DNA of 64,000 nt from Acanthaster planci (taxonomy: Eukaryota > Echinodermata > Asteroidea > Valvatida > Acanthasteridae), in assembly GCF_001949145.1 (NCBI RefSeq), contig NW_019091408.1, forward strand, positions 1,213,099 through 1,277,098, written 5' to 3'. The translations under genes and the position numbers were made by a program. Each line of letters opens with the position of its first letter. The stretch's first letter is position 1. Positions 20,901 to 32,900 of this stretch are shown here, piece by piece. A model generated the notes under the pieces. That model was given only the letters and a program-made list of their open reading frames with translations. It made no database searches and was not told the DNA's origin.

Positions 20901-23900
20901 TTTTCACATAGATAACGCATTTATTGTCTTTCATTTCATCTTTTGTTATGTGGAAATTACTTTGTCTGAGAAATGGTGTCTTGTACATCCATCAGTTGTA
21001 AGATGCACCCTTGGACCCCAGGGACATGTGCCTCAATTCTTGCAGGCGGGTCAACATTTGGAGAGTAATGATGCATGAATTACCATACACACTTTTGATT
21101 CATCAACTCTGAAAAGTGATGCACAAATGAGTTCCCAGTCTTCCTAGCGGCTTGTGCCACAATTTTTCTCTGGTCACCTGTCTACATGCCAGTACATTCT
21201 TATCGGTCTTTAAGCACGCATTTTTTACATTTTCGCAGCAGAAACTGCAGATGGCTGGTGTGGCTCCCATTACAATGCATGCCATGGGCCAGATGTACAT
21301 GTTTGCATGGAGAAAATGTTTCCGAGACCTGATGTTTACCTTACGAATCATATCGCTCCAAAAATAAGTGATTTTTAGTGTGTGTCATTCTGTAATACGC
21401 TTGGGCGGTTCCACCGTTTACGGAGCCAGTTGCGGTTCCACATAAATACCCGGTTCCGAGTTATAGCGGTACACGGTTCAGGGTAATTTAAAGAAAAACA
21501 TTTGTAACAAAGTTAAGGTCAAAGGTTTTTCTATGTCTGCCATTAGTGTGTCCTTGTAAAATCATTGAATTTGCAAAGTTGGCAATAAAATCTGTTTGTC
21601 TGCCGTATGTCTGTTTGCAAGAACTTCTTGGAGCTTGGATCTGACTCATGGAGGAATAAGAGCTCATGTCTGACTTAAGGAGTTAAAATTTGCGCCGGCT
21701 ATCAGTCTCCGGACTTGAGCTGCTGAGGCAGAGCCGTAAAGTACACTGTGTACACGTTAAGTACATATACATGTACGGTACATGTGCGTACCGTACGTTG
21801 TACACCGTACACCTACATGTACATGTATCATGTACATATTGATAGCTGTCTTGCCTACTGGCGCCACATAGCCCAGCCCATTGGCCGCAAAAACAAAGCA
21901 CCCGGCTTGCCACTCTAGACTTGCCTCAACACGTTATACATGTACATGAATGTCTTCATATTTCGCTGTGGTCCAAATCCTCCATGGGTACCCGGATCTG
22001 AAAAATACCCAGTATTGATACCCGGTGCCGGTTCCTGATGTTGGAACCGGGTAGAACTGGGTACCTGCTGGAACCGCCCAAGCTTATTCTGTAATTGGTT
22101 TTGCAATGTAGATATTGAAACTTGTGTGTGCATAAAATGTGCCACATCTATTTCACGATGCACCCATACACAGCGTAATATTCAGAAACATCACTCTTCA
22201 TGCACCCCTTTGTCATCATCTGACTGACTATGAAACTGCCACAGTACATTTGCCCCAGGGGTCTGAGGGTACAGGTACATGCACCGGTATGTCTTACATT
22301 CATGACATTTGATATATGTACCGGTAGATGCTTTATTGAAAAAGATTTAGTGTCTTGAAGAAAAAGCTACCAGTCCTTAGTGAAACATATTGAAGATTGG
22401 AGGGCTATTTTTCTGACATTTCCCCATGTCTTTAATAGCATGTAACATTCCTACATACATGTACATTTACAACTGCATTTTTTTTAACTACAAAATCCCA
22501 CTTTCATCATTCCCTTACCCCACCCCTCCCCCAAAAAGTCAAGGTCGTGTCATTGCCAACAACTGGGTACACTGCATGTGACTTTCTAGAACTTCAATGA
22601 GTTGATCTTTGTTTCTCTCTAGTCTTTCATTGTTGGCAGTGTTTGTTAAGAAATGCTTTCTACCCACTCATTGATTTTGTACGTAAAGAACAACCCTGTT
22701 ACAACAAAATGTTTGGTACAGTGGTCATTTCGTGTAGCAATTTTCAGTCACTGATGCGCCCCTTTTTGGCTCAGGCCAATTCGTACATGTTGTGGCCCGC
22801 CTCATGAATGTTTTGCAAGAGGATTTTGGGCAACTTACAGAATATCAAGACAAAAGTGACACCAAGATAAATGCATGTTGTTGAACTTCATATTTCACCT
22901 TGTAGGTACATGTACATGTACCGGTACCGTAGTTCTCACTGGAAGTTGAATTGCATACTGAAATCGAGTTTTTTAGGAGTTTTCCTTGAGTCATCTCTTG
23001 AAAATCACATGTTGTGCGGCCTAAGTCAGGAACGTAAGAAATGCCAGGCAAACGCTGTGGAAAATGATGAAAGCAAGCAAAAGCTGCATACTTTTTCCTG
23101 TTTTGATAAATATTTTCAAGGTAACAAGGCTTGTCTTTGCAAGCAAGATAAGACAAAGCAAGAGTTTTTGTATCAGAATCACCGTTGCTACATGTTCATG
23201 CACTAGGTGCATGGCCTAGGCAGCAGTCAGTCAATATGGCCACCTGTGCACAAATGCAAATCTCATACCAATAAATGTAACTGAAAGTGCCACATGTGGA
23301 CCGATGTTTCTTTGCAGTTAATATTACTCTCGAGTCATTATGTTCAGTCACCCAAAAGGTTTTTCATGGTTAAAGCAAATTTTTAATGATCGGTAAAATT
23401 GCACAGAAAATTTGTTTGGTATTGTATAGTGGAATTGTCCTGTAATTATAATGTTGGATGTTACTGTTTACCCAAACTTACCCTGCTGTTAAAGAAACGT
23501 GTACCCACCACTGCTGCCCCATGACAAATTTTGTTGAATATTTAATATCGATCCTCCTAGATCTTTCAAAGTCTAACAGGAAGGTTCAGAGGACTGGAGG
23601 AATTTAAAAGACCAACCAACACACACATCACTTTTCATAACGCTATGAAATTTTGGACATAAAAGGGAAATAAAAGTACTAAGAGTGTGCTGTTGGTTTC
23701 CATCAAAGTGAAGGATGTTGAAGGGATTTAATACATGTAAGTAAGGTCCCTAGTCAAAATATGCAAGGCAGTTAGTGTAAATGGTCAGTGCAAGACAAAA
23801 TTGTGAATTAATTTTGACATTTTTGTTCTTAAACCAGTTCATATTATTTTCTGTTTTTTCCTTTCTAACCTTTCACACAACTCCACAGTGCACTTGCAGG

Positions 23901-26900
23901 TTGAAGAGATCAGCCGTCAGCTCCGTTCTGGAGATCTGGGAATCCCGCCTCCCGAGGATAGGTTTGTGCTTCTCACCCAAAGCGTAACCTTTTCTTTAAA
24001 CCGCTTTTCTCTTCTCAATTTGTCACTTCTTTTGCATCGATGGCAGTTGAGAATGTTGGCATTTCAAGATTTTTGTCTGTTGGTTACTGAATGCCTTATT
24101 TGCAGAAGCCATAGATCTATGCATTTGTACGTATGATATAAACAAGTTTGAAAAGATCCCTACTTGGCCACAGTACTGCGTTACTTGTGCAATTGAAATA
24201 AATCAATTTAAAGTGAAAACAGTTCATAGAAGAATAGAGTGATACATGTACAGTATCTACCGCAGCAATAACAGAAATTGTTTCAAAGAGGTGCCAAGGT
24301 TTGAACAATTTTCTCGGATAATAACATATTGTGAATTGTATTCTGAAGAATTTTCGTTGTTAAATTCAGTAAAACAAAATTTACAGTGATATGTCACAAA
24401 GCTTCACAAAATATGAAACAATCAGAAATGAGGTAGCTGTTATTACCAGGATTCAACTTAAAAATATAAAAAATTCTGAAAGTACCTTTCGTTGAAATTG
24501 GTGTTATCCTGATTGTTGATAATTTGTGAAGACTTGAGACTCTTATGTGTTAAAGGAGCAAGATAAAATAGCAGATCTCAATGACGGTTAAAGATCACAG
24601 TAAATTTGGAAAAATACTATTCTGTAGAGATCACAGTTGCCCTTTTCATCACTAAGGCAACAATGACTCGGAGAGCTAGTGCTGGCATTTATCCACAGGA
24701 GTCGTTGCTGGCATTCAGTGAAATGTATTGTTCTGCTTATAACCCATTTTTTCATGTCAGTCCGGCGACTGTCCTGTCGGGCAAAATTAACAAGCGTTTT
24801 CCCCTGGAGATCAGTCCAAATGCCAGACAACCCTTTTCTGCTGCCAGGAGGGAAAGGCTGTATTAAAGTTACCCCCACCCCCCTTTTTTTAAAACAAGCT
24901 TTCCTCTCTTTTTACATGAATAATAACCTGATTGTAATTGTATTTCTGTTATTATTCATTATCCAGCGAACCTAATCTTTCTCTTTTGAAAGGTTGGCTA
25001 TGCTGTCTGTCTCTCCGCCGTTAAACGTCGGCTGCTGCCACCACCTCTTCAATCACAATGTCCATTTTGAATAATCACCATGAAAATTAACCATTTTGTT
25101 CCCAACGGCAGCCTGTGGCAGGCCAGATGGAAATCACAGAGAGAAAAAAAAAATTAACCACATCTTATTTTCCCCCTGAAACGTCAATAACCATCATTTT
25201 GTTCCTTGTGATTCCCAAGGAGAGACTCAATTGCTTGACCTTAATTTTCTTCAGGGGATCAAAGAAGTGCCTTGGCTTCTTAACTAGACATCAGTTTCCT
25301 TCCCTAAAAAGGGAAAAAATTGCACACCTGACACAGTACACTCCCCATTTTAGCATTTCCTTACCCCTGTGAAAATACATGTACATGTATAACCCTGACT
25401 TTACTTTGATTGAGTACAGCCTCTGAGTATCAGCCACTGAGTTTTGCTTAAAAAACTCTGTCCACACCAGTATAGTGTCTAGGTGAAACAAAGTTAACCT
25501 CTGGAGTCAATTTCACTAAGCAATATGTTAAGAAATATGCACGCTGACAATATTTGGTCAGGGAAAGCAGGTTATCAGCCAAACAGCCGCACAATGTAAT
25601 GTGCCTTTGGTTGGTTACGTACTTGAGTACTGTTTCGCAGTTGAGTGAAATTATGTTTGGATTTGCTGGGTAAATTCAAAACTACATGAATTGAGCCTAG
25701 CTGTCATTACTCCTCACAGAGCTTTGCATGTCCAATTTTGGCTGGCCATGAATGGAAAATGTGCCATTTGCTTATGCCACTCAGTGTTAGATTTTGTTTC
25801 TTGATGCAAATCTAGGCTTTCAACACTTTCCCCTTAATAAAATTCACTGCTTTCACAAGAGCGTAGGAACCTAAATGAAGATACATGTACAAAAAAGTCA
25901 CAGTAACAGCGTTGTGAATTTCTTCACAGACTTGAACACTTGAATAATTTTTTTGTACATGAGTGAGGTAATAGGCTTAACTTTATTGTTTGACTGGAAT
26001 GCATGCATGTTTATTAATCTTTGGCCTATTCAATCTAACAGCAGTCAACAGTCAAATTCTTACTTTGGCCATGTTGACCAGAGCAGCGAACAAAAAGCCC
26101 TTTGTTTGACCTTTTGCTTTTCACTGGAATCCAGGAGGGTTGTCATATTCTGTGGGAGTCCCTGCTTTGGCTGGGAGAAAGCAGAACGGTGTTTATTGTT
26201 GAATTGTACCTCAGTCTGTACACAGTTTCTAGGTTAGAATTGGAGTTACGTAGGTTGTAGGAGTCTCTACATGCTCAGTTTAGATTTGTACCCTGCATTG
26301 GCAGGTAGAGGCTGCTGGTCCACACTGATCTCAAAACCACCCTCTTGCGTGTGGCCATTACACATACATGTAGTAGACTGTGATCAGTTTAGAACAAGTT
26401 TGATCAGGAGTTATTGGTTATCTCCTAATTGATACGTGGAATGCCTTGTTCCTGTGCACTGGTTTGAAAAAGTCAGAACCTGCAGTTTGACTACATGTAT
26501 GTCAAGCACTATAGTACTCCACTGTCCAACTGCCCTGCTATCCACAACAATGCATGTGGCCACGAATGACCAGTGGTGCAACAGACCCTCATAGGCTGGT
26601 CCCCAAACAGCTGATCAGACTGTGCAAGTCATGGTCAGGAGTATGTTAAGTGAAACCAACTCAGACTATGGTTAATCATTTGTGCTTGATTAGACTTGGC
26701 ATCCACTTGTGGCAACTGCAGCCGTAGTCCTGTAGTATTCCCGAACAAAATGGAACACATTCATGTAGGGGTTCAACTTGCAACCAGTGGTCTCGGCACT
26801 TGACCCAATTTCCTGGAACACAAAAGAAGGCTTTGCAACTGTATCTGTTTAGCAAACCTCGGTTGGAAACCAGTCACGAGTAGTACATACCGGTATGGGT

Positions 26901-29900
26901 ACATGATATAATGGCTGGTAATCTACCAGGGTTTCTGCTATTAGCATGTATTTTTGTCCTCAGCAAATTTCAGTTTCAAGCATCTCTAAGAAGTTGGGCC
27001 CAGGTCAACTCATATGTATTAACAGCTGGAGTATTCTCCTAGCACTTTTTTTTTTCATGTGGTCTTTCTTTGGCAGGTCACCGTCGCCAGAGCCTGTCTA
27101 CAATCATGAGGGGAAGCGCCTCAACACGCGGGAATACCGAACCCGCAAGAAGCTGGAGGAACAACGCCATATTCTCATCCAGGAGGCTATGCTGCTCAAC
27201 CCGGACTATAAGCCGCCTGCAGATTACAAGTATGTGCCATGTAGTTTTCCAGTTCCACACTCCAGACGCTTCACATTAAGCCAATTTGTTACTTCATTAA
27301 AAGCAGGGTGTTTCAAGAAGAAAGCACCTGACGTCATGCTTGTATGAACATGTTCTTGTATTGGTATGTGCGTTAGCATACAACTGTGCTGATGGGGATC
27401 GACCTTGCTTACGTGTACTGATCTCAAATGATTTGTGATGCACTTTGCTTTGTCCGTGTGTAGTTTGAATACCAAACTTACTCATTTGCCGTAACTGCCT
27501 GTGTGATTTTTGTACCCCCTAATTTCCATCATTTGCTTGGTTCTTTTAGGCCGCCAGTTCAACGTGTGAGTGATCGAGTCATGATCCCGCAGGATGACCA
27601 CCCAGACATCAACTTTGTTGGACTTTTAATCGGGCCACGGTAGGACATAAGACATTGTCTTTTGCAGTAGTTTTTCTTGAGTCAGTAGGATCAGTCACTA
27701 GGTAGCTTGGCTTTGCCCAAATGTTAACGGGTAAATGGTCTCAAGGTGTTAGACACTGTGTAAGTTACCTCCTTAAAAATGATATCACAATTTATTTACA
27801 GTGGAAACACTCTGAAGAAACTGGAAAAAGATACAGGAACCAAGGTCATGATCAGGGGCAAAGGGTCGGTCAAGGAGGGCAAAGTGGGCCGCAAAGATGG
27901 TCAGCCCCTTCCTGGCGAAGATGAACCCCTCCACGCCCTGGTAACGGCCAACACCTCAGAAGCCGTCAAGAAAGCTGTCGACCAGGTAAGCTGATTTGAG
28001 TGTTGAATTGTTCTTGTCCTGGTCCAATTTTGTGGACTTGACTGCCTCTCGGAAATGGCCGTCAGTGGAAGGTACATGTAGCTGTAGCCAATTGTTTTCA
28101 TAGGCGCACACGTTATTCTCAGCCCTAACTGGTTGAGATGGCTTTTAAAATGAAATTGATGCACATGGCTTGTTACTGTTCTCTGTTAATTTTGGCTCGG
28201 AACGTAAACTTGTTCAGCAGCTCTGTAAAATCCGGCCTATATACAGTGATATACATGTATGTATGTGTATCTATATTATTGGGAAGGGCAGAATAAATTT
28301 GTTTATATGGGCAAATAAAATTTGTCACCTTGGATGCTTGGAAATTCTTGATGCAAAAATGGTGTTTGCTGTGACACTGTTGCTTTTATGCAATAAATAC
28401 CTGTTTTTCACGTGCTCAGTGTTTCTTTGCTGTCATGCAACCAGTTTTCATTAATTGCATGCCACACCTGTTTGTTCCTTGCAACAAATTCATGCTTCTA
28501 TCACAAGACTTTGTTTTCTAATGTCAATTTATGTTGCTGGTGATAATAAATGTGAAGTCTAAGGTGCAGGTTGAGTACCTCTAGACTTTTGAAGTAAACT
28601 TTTGTCTAGCTTCAGTTGGTGTTCATCTTTCATTCCTGAAAAAAGGACCAACGAATTTCACAGCGCCCGTTTATGCCCCATGAAAATAATTTCCGGTTTC
28701 TCATCAGACGTATTTGAAAAGTTCACTGAAGTATAGAGCCTCCCTCCCTCCTCCAGAAGTAAATGTATCTAACTCTGCCTCCAGTGTAGTTTGGAGGCTT
28801 CAGATTGAATGATAATCAGGTACATAGCCCTCTATTTCTGCCAGCAAACGTTTACTGTAGAACATTTCAGGTCTTAAGAATTTGGAGAAATCAGGGCCCA
28901 ATTTTATGGCGCTGCTGACCGCAGCATTCCACGCTTACGATCTCCATTCTGCGCCAGTGGTGCTAGCACAAAATTTCTGTGCTAACCTTTCAAGCACAGA
29001 ATCCTTACATGTAGTTACGGGATGTACACATGCACACAAGCCAAAATTCCTTGCTGACCGTAAGCATAGAACTTTTTGCTATGGTAAGTGCCGATTTTTT
29101 GCTTGCGGTAAGCAGCACCATGACATTGGGCCCCAATCACCTGTCTGAAATTTAAGCAACCTGTTATTCAGACTAGTACACTACTGCCCTCCTGTTGCCT
29201 TCCAAACTGAGTAAGATCCTGACTTCATATCGTAATTAGTGAATCAACACTCCAAATTCTGCTGTGAAAGTTGCTGGATAGTTCATTGTAAATGGAAGTT
29301 TTATATAAATAAAAGGAAATGGACGCAGCACCGGTTGTGGAATGCAGATACAGATTAGGGACTGGGAATTATGTCATGTGATCTTATGCTTACTGTCCCA
29401 TGCTGCCCTTTACACTTCCTCAAGAAAATACACAAACCTTTCCTGCATGAACAATAATACCCAATTCAAAATGTTAATGTAATGGAAGAAGTGCCTGCAT
29501 ATGCTCACATTTTTATTTGGTGTTCGTGCATTTTTTTCCTCAATCGTGGCACATTTTAAATGCACCTTCCTAAAACATTCCATAGCAGTCAGTGTTAACG
29601 AGTGTAATGTTGGCCATTAAGTAAAAAAATCCATGTTTCTCATGTTGAGTCACATTTCCCAAAGTTTAAAAAGAAGAGAGTTAAATTTTTTTTGTGTGAC
29701 TACAGTAAGTTAGATACATTTATACAAGGAAATGGCATTTTGGATTAAAAAAAACCTTATTTCCTTGTAAATCCTGGCTACAATTGGGAGAAAAAAAAGT
29801 AAATCATGATAAATTATAATAAATTTTTTGCTTACTGGCTGCATGACTTGATTATGTTCAACACCATTTCTGCTTCTCTCCACAGGCCAGGAACCCCCAG

Positions 29901-32900
29901 TATGCATGATTCTTGTGTCATCCACATTTGATTTGATCATGGTCATTATGCAGTGTTTCAGTTTATTTATGTTGAATCTGAGCCCCCATCAACTGATCAC
30001 CAAATACCTTGCAAATTGCAACCAATTGGAACCAGCTATAATGAGAGCAATGTTGAATGCAATACTGTGCTGCACCTTGCCAAAGAGAATGTTGTGTTTC
30101 ATGGTTCTTCAATAGCTTAAAGGGTAGCTGCAATCATTTTTTTGTAATACAGCCCTTCAAAATGCACCTTTGTGTCTCAGTTAACCTTTTTTTCAACTTT
30201 GGCCTCACTACTTCAACGGGTATTTTGCTGCTTGTTTAGTTTTTAGGCTAATGAGTATTCCATATTTATGAGCAAAACTGTGATGTCATCCCAGAACGAA
30301 AGTCTAAATTTACACTGGCTTTTACACAAAAATGTCATGCATTTTTGTAGATTTTGGTGGACTTAATTTTTTCTTCTTTGTCAATTACTGTTGGTCATTA
30401 TGCAGCAACACCCTCGTCAGTTGTCCAGGAAAGCATGGATAATTTTAAGTGTTTAACAAAGTGCATTTTCAGTGCAATTTTGGGAACATGAAAGAGTTCA
30501 TATATGTACATTGAAAAAGAACACAAAGGTGCAGAAAAGTTGTGTCAAAAAAATTCACTGCGGCTACACTTTAAAGTCTGATCATACGGGGAAATTTTCT
30601 GATCATAACTTTCTAAAGATGACACCTCATCTGGCCTTGACAAACAAAAGATTAAAAGCAGCTGATTCCTGAGTACTCCCTTGTCAAATTTTAACCCTCT
30701 GTCATTACTAACTGTATAATTACCAGCCCCTACACTACGCATATGCGTGGCATACCTTGCCGTTTGTGTTCACCAGATGGGTCATTCCGTGAGGTAGGGG
30801 CAAGATTTGATGGTGCTTGTTACATGCACAACTTTTACCACTTGTCATGACCAGGAGAGTAGGTCATTTGCTCTGTACAAATAATACACACGTCTGCATT
30901 CAGTCTTGTAAGATGTATATCAATGTCAATTTGGAAGCCACATGCAGGGAAATAGCTGTTCATTTTTACGAAACCCATGTAACAATTGACACTGTCACAA
31001 ATTGTGCCCCAGCCTCATGGAATGACCCAGGTACATCCAACAGTGTACACCTTCAGACCACTGTTGCATTGTATGTTGCACTTTGCTTGGGTTTGGTTAC
31101 AACTTGTATTGCTCAGTTGGAACTCGGGACATTGGAAGTGTGTGGGAATGTCATGAAATGGCTAGTTCAAAATTTCAGTGTCCTGACTTTCAAGAGGGGA
31201 CGTAGAGCAATCGGCTGATGGCAAAATAGGTTACCAACCAAGACACACCGTTCACAGCAGTCCACACTGGCTCTTGGCCAGGTGTGTCACCCGCTTGTGT
31301 ACTAACCCCCTCTTGCTCCACAGTAACTCCGCCCCTTGTCGCCAATATCTCTCCTCCCCCACTAGATCAGGTACATCATCAACAATGGCATAGAGGCGCC
31401 AGAGGGTCACAACGAGCTCAAACGGTCGCAGTTGCGCGAGCTCGCCGCCCTCAATGGAACCCTCCGCGACGCTGATGTCTCAAGGTATCTTGAGTGTCAA
31501 ACTGGAAAGAAAAGTGATGTGTCAGTCTGTGCTTGCGTACTTATAGTTCCCCCTTTTTTTTTTCTTGTTTCTTTCATTCCTACACCTGTCCTTCTTCCCA
31601 CTACACCATCTCTTCTTTGATGTTGTGCGGTCGCCTTTCTTTGGTGTTGCCCCGACCCCTTTCCCTTCCTTTTTTTTTCTCCGTTGCCTTGGTGGTGGTT
31701 TTGTAGATCCGTGAGATTATCAAGCAGGGAATTGAGACGCCCGAGGGGCAGAATGATCTGAGAAGGATGCAGCTGCGTGAGCTCGCTCGTCTCAACGGTA
31801 CACTGCGAGACGAGGACACCACAAGGTTTGTTTGGGACCAAGAAGGGGGATGGTTAATGCCCCCACCCATGAAAAATAGTAATCCTCGGTGGGAAATATG
31901 GGATCTGGAAGTGCATTTAAACAGGGCAATTTTCTACTCACAAGCTCACTCCAGTGAGCGCCACCTTGAAATGGCAAGTTACATATTTCATAAATGATGA
32001 CATGGATTCACGCAAAGCAGGTTTCCCATGCAAAACGACCATTTTTAACCACTGGCAGAAACTCTCAAAACAAGCCAAGAGGTATGTTACTGAACAAAAC
32101 AATTCCTAAAATTTTATCCAATTTCCTTGAAATGCACACTGTACCTGTAAGATACAAAAATAAATAGGTTTTAACTTTCTAAAGCCTTCATTTTTTCATC
32201 AAGTGTTTGGTTTGATGCAAGTGACTGTACTCTTTGAAACATGGTGCTTTTTTTTGTTACAGATGTTCCAATTGCGGCGCCCTCACACATCGTACCTGGC
32301 AGTGCCCCGAGAAACAGAACATCACCAGTACCATCGTCTGTTCCCTGTGTGGTGGCACGGGCCACCTTGCGCAGGACTGCCGTGCCAAGCTGGACGGTAG
32401 TGGGATGGGCGGTCCCATGGGTGGTGGGGGTGGACCCTTGGGTGGGCCCAATGGTGCCCCACCCCGGATGGCAGGCCCTAGTGCAGCCGAGAAGGCCAAG
32501 ATGGACTCGGAGGTAGGGATAGCATTGATATGCGTGTGACCTTTACTCCCTCTGGGACGGTTTAATCATTGCAGCACTGCGTGACACCTCAGTGCATGTC
32601 TGGGCTAAGCTGTCATTGGTGTAATCTGTCATTGTGCTCTGACACTGAACCAACTGAACCAGACTTGCACAGTGTGATGGTAAGGTGAGGGGGTCGTTCC
32701 ATTATTCAGAACAGTTGCACAGGGGTGGACCATTACTGCATTATTGACCATTGTGTGATGTGTCACAAAGTAATGTCATGGATATTGCATGGTGTTAATT
32801 TAGGAGACGGCAAAATCTCCATTTCTACCTCATCTTTTCTCTTCAGAAACTAAACCTAATTGGAAAAGGGATAATAAGGTTGATATTTTAATGAAAATTT

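Larger units (their letters stand above)
19473..23888 (+). other. SF1 intron 2 with two TIR elements
   Basis: Contains a hAT-like element (19613-20541) and a TIR element with a 10-bp target duplication (21397-22085). The rest is AT-rich intron with TACATGTA runs. Confidence 0.7.
27986..31365 (+). other. SF1 intron 6
   Basis: 3.4-kb intron that ends with the UACUAAC-containing segment ahead of exon 7a. Contains a 243-bp hAT-like MITE (28892-29134). Otherwise AT-rich without recognisable features. Confidence 0.7.
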
